Of a DNA stretch of 64,000 bases, positions 54,101 to 61,147 are shown piece by piece; the stretch's first letter is position 1, and every line of letters starts with the position of its first letter. Where the stretch lies: assembly GCA_965237995.1 (NCBI GenBank), contig CBDEGO010000002.1, forward strand, positions 310,001-374,000, given 5' to 3'. The notes below the pieces were generated by a model, which saw nothing but the letters and a program-made list of their open reading frames with translations, did not search any database and was not told where the DNA came from. The translations under genes and the position numbers were made by a program. The stretch comes from JAAELZ01 sp965237995. Lineage in GTDB: Bacteria; Pseudomonadota; Gammaproteobacteria; Arenicellales; Poriferihabitantaceae.

Positions 54101-55414
54101 ATGACTATTACCTACTTAAAGAAAGCGACGAAAACATCGACCACTGACGCAAGTGATGTGCGTGAAACTGTTCAAACTATCTTAGATGAAATCGAGCAAG
54201 GCGGTGATTCCGCTGCAATGAAGTACGCTGAGAAATTCGATCAATATAACGGCAACACTATACTGACTGAAGAAGAAGTAGAAGCGGCCATTGCACTTGT
54301 ACCACGTAAGCTAAAAGACGATATTGCATTCGCTCACGATAACGTAAGACGATTTGCGCTCGCGCAAAAGGAGGCGACACAAGACGTTGAACTTGAAATT
54401 GTTGATGACTTTATTCTAGGCCAAAAAAGCATACCCTGCCGCGCGGTAGGTTGTTATATCCCAGGTGGTCGTTACAGCCACGTTGCGAGTGCGATCATGA
54501 CAGTAACAACCGCTAAGGTTGCGGGATGCCAACATATCGTCGCTTGTTCCCCTCCTCGCCCTGACGAAGGTGTAGCCCCTGCAATCGTGTATGCTGCTAA
54601 GCTTTGCGGTGCTGATAAAATCCTAGCAATGGGCGGCGTGCAAGGCGTAGCCGCAATGACATTTGGCCTATTTGGTCTACCTAAAGCCGACATTTTAGTT
54701 GGGCCAGGTAATCAATTTGTCGCTGAAGCTAAACGTATTCTTTATGGCAGAGTGGGTATCGACATGATAGCCGGCCCAACGGACAGTCTTATCCTCGCCG
54801 ATGAAACAGCGGACCCATTCATTGTCGCAACCGACTTGGTAAGCCAAGCAGAACACGGTTATAACTCACCTGTTTGGTTGGTCACTTCTGATAAGAAACT
54901 AGCTGAAACCGTGATGGATATGGTTCCAGGTTTAATCGAGACATTGCCTGAAACTAATCGCACAAATGCTGAGGCTGCGTGGAGAGATTATGCAGAAGTC
55001 ATTTTATGCGCTAATCGTGAAGAAATGGCTGCAACTTCTGACGACTACGCGCCAGAGCATTTAACCGTACAAGCAAACGACATAGATTGGTGGCTTGACC
55101 GATTACAATGTTACGGGTCGCTATTCCTCGGAGAAGAAACAACGGTTTCTTATGGAGATAAAGCGTCTGGCACCAACCACGTGCTACCCACCTCGCAATC
55201 TGCAAAATACACAGGCGGCCTATCTGTACATAAGTATATGAAGATTGTAACTTGGCAGAAGTCTACACGCGAAGGTGCTAAGGGCATTGCTGAAGCCACC
55301 GCACGTATTTCGCGTTTAGAAGGAATGGAAGGTCACGCGAGAAGCGCTGATGTACGTCTGCAAAAGTACTTCCCTGATGAGCAGTTTGACCTGACTGGCC
55401 AAGGAGAAGCTTAA
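54101..55414 (+). CDS. hpsN: Sulfopropanediol 3-dehydrogenase-like (HisD family)
   Basis: The 437-residue protein belongs to the histidinol dehydrogenase superfamily but shows features of HpsN, which oxidises (R)-2,3-dihydroxypropane-1-sulfonate to sulfolactate with NAD: CRAVGCYIPGGRYSHVASAI and SGTNHVLPTSQSAKYTGGLS are shared. The catalytic SQAEHGYNSPV and APEHLTV segments retain the Glu and His. No his genes are nearby and a LacI regulator is divergent, which argues against histidine biosynthesis. The substrate is inferred. No HpsO or HpsP gene is in the window. Confidence 0.78.
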   Translation: MTITYLKKATKTSTTDASDVRETVQTILDEIEQGGDSAAMKYAEKFDQYNGNTILTEEEVEAAIALVPRKLKDDIAFAHDNVRRFALAQKEATQDVELEIVDDFILGQKSIPCRAVGCYIPGGRYSHVASAIMTVTTAKVAGCQHIVACSPPRPDEGVAPAIVYAAKLCGADKILAMGGVQGVAAMTFGLFGLPKADILVGPGNQFVAEAKRILYGRVGIDMIAGPTDSLILADETADPFIVATDLVSQAEHGYNSPVWLVTSDKKLAETVMDMVPGLIETLPETNRTNAEAAWRDYAEVILCANREEMAATSDDYAPEHLTVQANDIDWWLDRLQCYGSLFLGEETTVSYGDKASGTNHVLPTSQSAKYTGGLSVHKYMKIVTWQKSTREGAKGIAEATARISRLEGMEGHARSADVRLQKYFPDEQFDLTGQGEA

Positions 55415-55445
55415 ATCTAAATAATAAGCTAGCTACTTTGATAGC

Positions 55446-55480
55446 AACAGTTCCCTGCAAACCATTTGCTGGGAACTGTT
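55446..55480 (+). terminator. Terminator-like hairpin after the hpsN-like gene
   Basis: AACAGTTCCC and GGGAACTGTT pair perfectly, then after one T-T mismatch GCAAA pairs with TTTGC around the loop CCA. Only a weak T-run follows, so it may be a terminator or an mRNA-stabilising hairpin. Confidence 0.65.
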
Positions 55481-55612
55481 AAAGCAATTTTCTCTAGTCA
55501 GAGAATACACTGTTTAAGAAAACCTACAATCCTAATACTCCCCGCCAATTGCAAACACTCACGCTTTGCCAGAAGACACCTAAGCTAGTTTGAAATACTC
55601 ATTGGTCCTAAC

Positions 55613-55825
55613 ATGAGAGAAATTGAGATTCTTGTCGAGCCGACTGAATTATACAAAATCCTTAAATTTGAAGGCTTAGCAGCAAGTGGCGGTGAGGCTA
55701 AAGCGATTATTGATGCTGGCGAAGTTCAAGTAAATGGTAAAATCGAAAAAAGGAAGAGGAAGAAAATCTTCACAGGTGATACTATCGGGGTTAGGAATGA
55801 AAAACTTAAAATAATACTTAAGTAG
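55613..55825 (+). CDS. S4-domain RNA-binding protein (YbcJ-like)
   Basis: The 70-residue protein is one S4 domain: LYKILKFEGLAASGGEAKAI and IDAGEVQVNGKIEKRKRKKI, with a basic RNA-binding tail. It resembles E. coli YbcJ in size and sequence. It stands alone about 85 bases ahead of the cold-shock gene. Confidence 0.88.
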   Translation: MREIEILVEPTELYKILKFEGLAASGGEAKAIIDAGEVQVNGKIEKRKRKKIFTGDTIGVRNEKLKIILK

Positions 55826-55910
55826 TTTCCAACATAATTTTATATCTGTTTTCGTGATAGTGATAACGAATACATGATTCTAATTTTCACTATTAATGAA
55901 AGAGCGCAGT

Positions 55911-56117
55911 ATGAGTAAAGGTACAGTAAAATGGTTTAACGCAGATAAAGGCTACGGCTTTATCACTCCTGAAGATGGCGGCAAGGACTTATTTGTTCAC
56001 CATTCAGAAATTGAAGCAGGAGGTGGTTATGCCACATTAAATGATGGACAAGAAGTTGAATTTGAAGTCGGCGAAGGTCAAAAAGGCCCTTGTGCAACAA
56101 ACGTCCAACCTATGTAA
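55911..56117 (+). CDS. CspA-family cold-shock protein
   Basis: The start at 55911 gives a 68-residue OB-fold protein. GTVKWFNADKGYGFITPEDG contains RNP1, and DLFVHHSEIEAGGGYATLND contains RNP2. Members bind single-stranded RNA as chaperones. A frame extension to 55896 is not needed. A terminator follows. Confidence 0.94.
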   Translation: MSKGTVKWFNADKGYGFITPEDGGKDLFVHHSEIEAGGGYATLNDGQEVEFEVGEGQKGPCATNVQPM

Positions 56118-56141
56118 GAATCCCTTACAAGGCTGTTAAAG

Positions 56142-56167
56142 AAGGCGCGCCACGGTGCGTCTTTTTT
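56142..56167 (+). terminator. Terminator after the cold-shock gene
   Basis: AAGGCGCGC pairs with GTGCGTCTT using two G-T pairs, and a run of six T residues follows. Confidence 0.8.
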
Positions 56168-56211
56168 AATGGGCGGCGATAAACCTTTCTGTGCCGTCAC
56201 ACCACCTAACG

Positions 56212-56709
56212 ATGGTCATTCATACTAAATTGAAATCAAGCCTCGGTCTACTGACATGGCTATTAGTGTGCTTCGCTGCATCTGCAATAGGTGCGCTCGC
56301 CTCGATTCAAGCCAAGTCATTCTATGCCCAGCTGACACAACCTGCTTGGGCGCCACCAGCGTCCGTTTTTGGCCCAGTGTGGAGCACCCTATTTTTGATG
56401 ATGGCTGTCTCTGCGTGGTTAATTTGGAACCACGGTGGCTTTGCTAGACAGCGCTTAGCCTTGTCACTATTCTTAGTCCAACTGGTGATCAATGTCTTAT
56501 GGAGTTGGTTATTCTTCGCCTGGCACCAAGGTGGTCTGGCATTTTTAGACATCATACTGCTCTGGGTTTTGATTGGCGTAACACTCATCTACTTTTGGCG
56601 GGTGCGCTTAGCGGCAGGAATATTGCTTATTCCCTACCTTTTATGGGTTTCGTTTGCTGCATTCTTGAATTATTCAGTGTGGCAACTCAATCCTGCTTTG
56701 CTAGGATGA
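56212..56709 (+). CDS. TspO/MBR-family membrane protein
   Basis: The 165-residue protein has five membrane helices and the TspO signature: a Trp-rich QPAWAPPASVFGPVWSTLFL after the first helix and LLIPYLLWVSFAAFLNYSVW before the end. TspO proteins bind tetrapyrroles and respond to oxygen or stress. The ATG at 56212 is preferred over an upstream GTG at 56191 because it leaves a short basic N-terminus. Confidence 0.9.
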   Translation: MVIHTKLKSSLGLLTWLLVCFAASAIGALASIQAKSFYAQLTQPAWAPPASVFGPVWSTLFLMMAVSAWLIWNHGGFARQRLALSLFLVQLVINVLWSWLFFAWHQGGLAFLDIILLWVLIGVTLIYFWRVRLAAGILLIPYLLWVSFAAFLNYSVWQLNPALLG

Positions 56710-56732
56710 CTCATTTCTCTGATGAAACCTAA

Positions 56733-57347
56733 GTGAACTGGTTAACGCATATTCTCCTTTCTAAAAAGGATATTGAATATCAGCTAGGTAACATTCTCGC
56801 TGATCCATTCAAAGGCAATTTGTGGACCGGAGCGAGCCAGTCACTACAAGATGGCGTAGCAATGCACAAAGCCATTGACCGCTATACCGACAAGCACCCG
56901 ACCGTATACACCTGCAAAAAGCGCCTGGGTGAAAGAGCTTACTTAAAAGGCGTGGTGGTTGATCTACTCTATGACCATTATCTAAGTCGGAATTGGGATT
57001 CGTATGCCAGTATTTCAATGGAGACGTTCCTTGATCAATTTCATTCCAGTGCCATCATTGCCGCTGAAAACTACCCCAAGAAACAGCAGAATTTTGTTAA
57101 TAGCGTGGTGCGCTCAAAGATGCTCGGAAGTTACGCTAGTTTTGAAGGGTTTGTATTTTCTCTACATAAAATAGAGAATAGATTATCTCCCCGTTTGAAG
57201 AAAAAAGACTCTGCGCTTAGATATGTATCTATTATCAAGCGCCAATACACCACTATGGAAAATGATTTCAATTTGTTCTTTCCTGAGCTAATCAATTTTT
57301 TCAAAAACCACGACTTAGGAAGCCAAACAAATAGCCATCTAATTTAG
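56733..57347 (+). CDS. acpH: Acyl-carrier-protein phosphodiesterase
   Basis: AcpH removes the phosphopantetheine arm from ACP. The 204-residue protein starts at GTG (MNWLTHILLSKKDIEYQLGN) and has DGVAMHKAIDRYTDKHP and DLLYDHYLSRNWDSY, the metal-binding His/Asp segments of the DUF479 family. It is complete. Its last 60 bases recur, decayed, near 62.58 kb beside dsbD. Confidence 0.9.
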   Translation: MNWLTHILLSKKDIEYQLGNILADPFKGNLWTGASQSLQDGVAMHKAIDRYTDKHPTVYTCKKRLGERAYLKGVVVDLLYDHYLSRNWDSYASISMETFLDQFHSSAIIAAENYPKKQQNFVNSVVRSKMLGSYASFEGFVFSLHKIENRLSPRLKKKDSALRYVSIIKRQYTTMENDFNLFFPELINFFKNHDLGSQTNSHLI

Positions 57348-57562
57348 TGTCTTGTTTATAACAAAGTTCCTATGCTGAAGGGCTTGTGGCACCACGTATA
57401 ATTTCTAGTGTCTTAACTCTATATTTGAGTTGCTTTAATCCTAGAAACTAGTCGCTTCAACTAACTCGTGCATAAATGTATTAATATAATAGCAGGTAAC
57501 TCAAACATACTGTAATGCTGTTTATAGTACTTGATCCAATTGCACTTGGGTTGGTTTTACTT
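57285..57562. repeat. Left copy of the acpH-dsbD boundary (direct repeat)
   Basis: The end of acpH and the next 215 bases align, with many differences, to 62573-62848. The part after acpH is a decayed reverse-strand copy of the dsbD 3' end: it still reads RGATSPSA then stop where intact dsbD reads RGTEDSSV then stop, and keeps stretches such as GAAACTAGTCGCTTCAACTA and AATTGCACTTGGGT. The frame is destroyed by stops. The intact counterpart of the dsbD part is the right copy. Confidence 0.85.
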
Positions 57563-57823
57563 GATAAACAGCTCACTTTCGTTTAGCCTTTAATTCCAAT
57601 GAGCATCTTGATATATGGAGCTTGGTAAGGTAAAGCGATAAAGCAGTTTTGTTCACAACCAAACCTGAATCGGAGCACGCAGACAAGCTTGACAGCCTTT
57701 TAGCATCGTGCGCTAACAAGACTCATGGCGTTCACTTCGCTCTCTGGGACGATTTTCTTTGCTCCAAGCGCCATAAGCAAGTGCTAAATGTATCATTTAA
57801 ATCCAACATAGGAGTATATTCAA
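57563..57823. other. Spacer between the left repeat and the first cassette gene
   Basis: Apart from the attC-like element listed next, I see no credible gene. A frame at 57649-57909 runs through the palindrome and looks accidental. Confidence 0.6.
57710..57789 (+). repeat. attC-like element 1 (degenerate)
   Basis: GCGCTAACAAG is followed by CATGGCG (57724-57730) and its near-complement CGCCAT (57769-57774), with TGCTAAATG at the right edge. The left half closely resembles cassette recombination sites; the right GTT core is not intact. It precedes the first cassette gene. Confidence 0.5.
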
Positions 57824-58165
57824 ATGGGGTTAGCAGAAGTTATTATCGGTTTTATTGGGGTTTTGATCGCTGTTTGGGCTTTAACTCTGCAAAGAAAGCA
57901 AATCATTAAAAATAGCAAGATCAATTCTTTAGTTCATCTCTCATCATTGCTATCCCAACGTATAGAGTTTCATTCGAAAATTATCGACAATCTTGATGCG
58001 AAAAAAGAAAATTGGAAAGGTCACGCGGAAAAAATAAACAACGAATTGAGACCATTAAAAGATCAAATAGATTCTCAGCTTATTGACATCGCTTCATTAG
58101 AATCGGGCATGCCAACAGCGGCACAAATTAAAGATCTCGTCATCAGTAATAATAATGAGAGTTAA
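57824..58165 (+). CDS. Cassette protein: one membrane helix plus coiled coil, 113 aa
   Basis: A good AGGAG site lies nine bases before the ATG. Residues 4-22 form a membrane helix (AEVIIGFIGVLIAVWALTL), and the rest is a charged helical region with KKENWKGHAEKINNELRPLK that probably forms a coiled coil. No family is recognised. The stop codon sits at the left edge of an attC-like palindrome, as in integron cassettes. Confidence 0.7.
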   Translation: MGLAEVIIGFIGVLIAVWALTLQRKQIIKNSKINSLVHLSSLLSQRIEFHSKIIDNLDAKKENWKGHAEKINNELRPLKDQIDSQLIDIASLESGMPTAAQIKDLVISNNNES

Positions 58166-58228
58166 CAAGACAAACCACTATCGCTAAGCCCCGGCGCACT
58201 TCATACGTCCGCGTTTGCTGTGTTACGC
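58160..58228 (+). repeat. attC-like element 2
   Basis: The left edge AGTTAACAAGACAAACCAC pairs with the right edge CCGCGTTTGCTGTGTTACGC in two blocks: TAACA with TGTTA (R boxes) and CAAAC with GTTTG (L boxes), separated by three unpaired bases on each side. The site ends in GTTACGC, one base from the GTTRRRY core. This spacing is the hallmark of integron cassette sites. Confidence 0.65.
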
Positions 58229-58235
58229 ATTCAGA

Positions 58236-58535
58236 ATGAATAAAATTTTGACATTAACAGCACACTCGATCCTTGCAATAGGAATCAGTGGATGCGCATC
58301 CATCAAAGAGCCCGAAGTTAAAACTCAATATTGTTCAGATGAATGGTATGCCTTTATTGAAGAAAGAATAGTTACTGGCGATGGCCAAGGCCATGGGCCT
58401 GATTTGGGCTCAATTGAATGGCGATCAGTGATTGAGTTCAAGCTTGGAATTAGAGAGGATGCTGAAGTCCCTCCCGGAAAGTCAGATCAATGGTGTAAGT
58501 ATATAAGTGAAAAATTCATTGAAAACCCTGCATAA
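58236..58535 (+). CDS. Cassette lipoprotein, 99 aa
   Basis: The ATG at 58236 gives MNKILTLTAHSILAIGISGC, a lipoprotein signal with lipobox ISGC. The mature part is small and acidic, with two further cysteines (TQYCSDEWY and KSDQWCKYIS). No family is recognised. The stop codon is inside the left core of the next attC-like site (GCATAAT). A decayed, internally deleted copy lies 1.2 kb downstream. Confidence 0.72.
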   Translation: MNKILTLTAHSILAIGISGCASIKEPEVKTQYCSDEWYAFIEERIVTGDGQGHGPDLGSIEWRSVIEFKLGIREDAEVPPGKSDQWCKYISEKFIENPA

Positions 58536-58615
58536 TAGGTTGCTCAAATTCGCTTTGTTGCTTCGCAATCTCACCAACGATCACTAAATTCGCGCCGTTT
58601 AGCAAAGCGTTATGT
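58530..58615 (+). repeat. attC-like element 3
   Basis: The left edge GCATAAT pairs with the right core GTTATGT, and TTGCTCAAA at the left pairs with TTTAGCAA at the right, leaving a single unpaired C. One-base bulges in this arm are a known feature of attC sites that sets strand choice for the integrase. The 86-base length is within the normal range. Confidence 0.72.
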
Positions 58616-58633
58616 GTACAAAAGGAAAGAGAG

Positions 58634-58990
58634 ATGAAACACCAATCCATAAATTTACAAGACAAGCTTAAACAATTTTCAGACCATTGGAGCCCTCGAA
58701 CCGTTACCGAGTTCAATGGCCACGATATCATGGTCGCTAAAATACAGGGCGAATATGAATGGCACTCTCACGAAGATACCGATGATTTTTTCTTGGTTCT
58801 ATCTGGCGAAATCACCATACGCCTACGCGAAGGTGATGTCGCTTTAAAAGCTGGAGAATTGTTTGTGATACCTAAAAGAGTGCAGCATCAACCAGTTTGC
58901 ACAGAAGAAGCGCACATTTTACTAATTGAAAAATCGGGCACACCGAATAGCGGAGATCCAGAGACCGCTGCCCCACGACAGTTCTTATGA
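58634..58990 (+). CDS. Cassette cupin-domain protein, 118 aa
   Basis: The protein is one cupin barrel: GEYEWHSHEDTDDFFLVLSG contains the His-x-His and Glu-like metal ligands, and LKAGELFVIPKRVQHQPVCT contains the second motif with His. Such small cupins often bind a metal and may be isomerases or sensors; the role is unknown. A GGAAAGAGAG site precedes the ATG, and attC-like sites flank the gene on both sides. Confidence 0.82.
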   Translation: MKHQSINLQDKLKQFSDHWSPRTVTEFNGHDIMVAKIQGEYEWHSHEDTDDFFLVLSGEITIRLREGDVALKAGELFVIPKRVQHQPVCTEEAHILLIEKSGTPNSGDPETAAPRQFL

Positions 58991-58996
58991 GCAAAT

Positions 58997-59070
58997 GCAT
59001 AACAAACCGCGTACGTTGCCCTGCGAATTGGGACTTGTTCTACTGCAATTTCCTTAACTCAGCGTTATAC
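58997..59070 (+). repeat. attC-like element 4
   Basis: GCATAAC at the left and GTTATAC at the right pair at six of seven bases and stand 74 bases apart end to end. The right half TTAACTCAGCGTTATAC strongly resembles integron site ends. Inner L pairing is weaker than in elements 2 and 3. Confidence 0.62.
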
Positions 59071-59087
59071 ACCTTAGAGAAGTAAGT

Positions 59088-59426
59088 ATGAAATTGAGCT
59101 GTCACTGTGGGAACATAAAAATTGATGTTGAAGTGCCTGAGGAATTAACTCAGTGCAATTGTTCTATATGCAGTCGCTATATGAGTTTGTGGGGGTACTA
59201 CCAAATAGGAGAACCAACCATAGAGATAAAAGAAAAAGGATATAACTCCTACTCTTGCGGTAACAAAGAACTCAATTTTATCCGTTGTGCTAATTGTGGT
59301 TGCGTAACGCACTATGAAACCAAGGTAAACCATCCAGACCCCAGAATAGCTATTAACTTTAGTTTGGTTAGGCAGTTAATTAGTCAAATTCCAGTTAGGT
59401 ATTTCAACGGAGCGCAAAGGCTATAA
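59088..59426 (+). CDS. Cassette GFA/CENP-V-domain zinc protein, 112 aa
   Basis: The protein has the GFA cysteine pattern: MKLSCHCGNIKIDVEV, then LTQCNCSICSRYMSLWGYYQ and FIRCANCGCVTHY, giving seven cysteines for two zinc sites as in glutathione-dependent formaldehyde-activating family members. Substrate is unknown. AGAAGT precedes the start at a good distance. The gene ends next to a partial attC left core, GCATAAC at 59429. Confidence 0.82.
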   Translation: MKLSCHCGNIKIDVEVPEELTQCNCSICSRYMSLWGYYQIGEPTIEIKEKGYNSYSCGNKELNFIRCANCGCVTHYETKVNHPDPRIAINFSLVRQLISQIPVRYFNGAQRL

Positions 59427-59435
59427 ATGCATAAC

Positions 59436-59626
59436 AGAATGAATAAATTTCCAATATTAACCGTACACTCGATGCTTACAATAAGAACTAGAGGAGATGC
59501 TGAAATATCTTCGAGAAAATCAGATCAATGGTGTAGCTATATAAGTGAAAATTTCATTGAAAATCTACATAATAATTTTCTCAAATTTGCTTCGTTGCTC
59601 AGTAATCTCACCAGATGCTCACGCCT
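59436..59626 (+). pseudogene. Decayed, internally deleted copy of the lipoprotein cassette
   Basis: From AGAATGAATAAA onward the sequence follows the lipoprotein cassette at 58234: the start of the signal, then a deletion of about 155 bases, then GAGGATGCTGAA and TCAGATCAATGGTGTA, and then the start of its attC-like site (CATAATA and TCTCACCA). The lipobox and central part are missing. An accidental open frame of 71 codons remains. It is evidence of cassette duplication inside the island. Confidence 0.78.
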
Positions 59627-59836
59627 TATGTTTCAGGGTTAGGTACGATTATTTTCAAAGGTAGTTGCTACTGTGGTGCTCTCAAATTCGAATCTTCAAG
59701 AGCGCCAATAGAAAGTGGATATTGCCATTGCTCTATGTGCAGAAGGAATTTCGATATGGGGTTAAGACTTAACAAGGGCACCATGTTACCAACAAAAAAC
59801 GTGACGGGTCTGCGCTTCGCGCAAGCCCATCTATAA
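59615..59836 (+). pseudogene. Truncated second GFA-domain gene
   Basis: IIFKGSCYCGALKFESSRAP and then ESGYCHCSMCRRNF are the first half of a GFA domain, about 45 residues, after which homology ends and the frame closes at 59836. The second zinc-binding half is missing. ACTTAAC at 59766 and a TGCGC-TTC-GCGCA hairpin near 59811 may be an attC remnant that interrupted it. The apparent ATG lies in the preceding remnant. Confidence 0.6.
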
Positions 59837-59883
59837 GAGTATAGGGCACCTCCAATTAAACTTCGAACAATTACAAATATAAA

Positions 59884-60309
59884 ATGGCAGAACTAAAAAC
59901 AAAGAAGACCAAAGCAAGCGTTTCGGCATTTCTGCAATCCGTCGAGAACAAGCAGCGACGTGAAGACGCCTTTGAGCTTTTAGAAATATTCAAACAAACT
60001 ATAAAAATGCCACCAGCTCTATGGGGAAATAGTATTGTAGGCTTTGGTGAGTATCACTATAAGTCCACGCGAAGTAGTCAAGAGGGAGATTGGCCACTTA
60101 CGGGTTTCTCTCCGCGAAAACGTAATATGACGGTTTATATAATGCCGGGATTTACTAACTACCAAGAATTACTGAGCAAACTTGGGCAGCATAAAACCAG
60201 TGTATCGTGCATTTACTTCAATAAGTTAGAAAACATAGATGTGAAAGTATTAAAACAAATTATACGAAGGTCGGTAGCCGATATGAAAAAAATGTACGAA
60301 TGGAAATAA
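59884..60309 (+). CDS. Cassette DUF1801-family protein, 141 aa
   Basis: VSAFLQSVENKQRREDAFEL opens the YdhG-like (DUF1801) fold; LWGNSIVGFGEYHYKSTRS and WPLTGFSPRKRNMTVYIMPG are its conserved core, and IRRSVADMKKMYE its end. The biochemical role of the family is not settled. It is a soluble protein on the same strand as the other cassette genes. Confidence 0.82.
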   Translation: MAELKTKKTKASVSAFLQSVENKQRREDAFELLEIFKQTIKMPPALWGNSIVGFGEYHYKSTRSSQEGDWPLTGFSPRKRNMTVYIMPGFTNYQELLSKLGQHKTSVSCIYFNKLENIDVKVLKQIIRRSVADMKKMYEWK

Positions 60310-60312
60310 CGA

Positions 60313-60328
60313 AGTACACTTTTGTACT
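60313..60328. repeat. Short perfect inverted repeat
   Basis: AGTACA-CTTT-TGTACT lies just after the DUF1801 stop. No T-run follows. It could be a remnant of a cassette site or chance. Confidence 0.4.
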
Positions 60329-60357
60329 CCCCTAATTAAGAGCTTAAGAGATTAAAA

Positions 60358-60993
60358 ATGTTTGATTACACTTTATTGCACTGGGCTACTTTCCTTTCGG
60401 CGGTCGTGCTTTTAGAGCTTTCTCCGGGAGCTGATATGGCTTTCATGCTTGGGCAAACTGTTCGTAATGGACGCATAGCCGGGTTTGCCGCATTGTTCGG
60501 CAGTTTAGTTGCCACATTTTTTCACATTGCGATGGCAATCATCGGCCTATCAGTAATAATAGCCACATCCGCAGTCGCTTTTTCAATTGTAAAATGGGTC
60601 GGTGTCATTTATTTAATATGGCTTGGATATCGAGCACTGTTTACTAATGAACAAAATAATACAGCAACAGTAGCCAAGTCGCCGACAACTAGTTCCATCT
60701 TCTTGCAAGGGGCACTCATTTCGGCGCTTAACCCTAAAGTCGCAATCTTTTTCTTAGCATTTCTTCCTCAGTTTATAGTAGAAGACGCTGGTCCAGTGAG
60801 CTTGCAGTTGTTACTACACGGATCGCTAATGGTTGTAGTCGGTTTTTTGCTACAAACACCCTTAATCCTTATGGGGTCTCGGATAGCTTCTACGCTAAAA
60901 GAGAACCAAACTCTTTCACATTGGTTTGACCGTTGCCTTGCAGCACTGTATTTCACGTTAGGCATTCGACTTGCAATTAGTAAAATGAACTAA
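60358..60993 (+). CDS. LysE/RhtB-family amino acid exporter
   Basis: The 211-residue protein has six membrane helices. LLELSPGADMAFMLGQTVRN near the N-terminus and ALISALNPKVAIFFLAFLPQ in the middle are LysE/RhtB hallmarks. Members export amino acids or related metabolites. It lies inside the cassette island on the same strand as its neighbours. Confidence 0.88.
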   Translation: MFDYTLLHWATFLSAVVLLELSPGADMAFMLGQTVRNGRIAGFAALFGSLVATFFHIAMAIIGLSVIIATSAVAFSIVKWVGVIYLIWLGYRALFTNEQNNTATVAKSPTTSSIFLQGALISALNPKVAIFFLAFLPQFIVEDAGPVSLQLLLHGSLMVVVGFLLQTPLILMGSRIASTLKENQTLSHWFDRCLAALYFTLGIRLAISKMN

Positions 60994-61008
60994 TAAGGCT
61001 AATTTGCT

Positions 61009-61048
61009 ACATAATAAGTGCATGCGACGGACTGCTAAATAGTTATAC
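61009..61048 (+). repeat. Weak attC-like spacing after the LysE gene
   Basis: ACATAAT and GTTATAC flank a short 40-base segment. The cores pair partly, but the interval is shorter than normal sites and the inner arms are poor. Confidence 0.3.
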
Positions 61049-61147
61049 GCTAATGCGTTTATTGAGCTTAAACGTTGGCTTTTAGTTTTACCTTAAAATA
61101 AGTTAAGTGGCGTATTTGGCGGCATGACAATCTTTTGAAAAGGAAAA

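Noticed and set aside
54101..55414. Histidine biosynthesis hisD
   Set aside because: No his genes nearby, a LacI regulator is divergent, and the conserved segments match the HpsN-type branch.
57649..57909. 86-codon frame ahead of the first cassette gene
   Set aside because: It runs through an attC-like palindrome and overlaps the better-supported gene at 57824, which has a clear ribosome-binding site.
59427..59642. 71-codon frame read as an intact gene
   Set aside because: It aligns to the lipoprotein cassette with a large internal deletion and extends into the remnant of its recombination site, so it is treated as a pseudogene.
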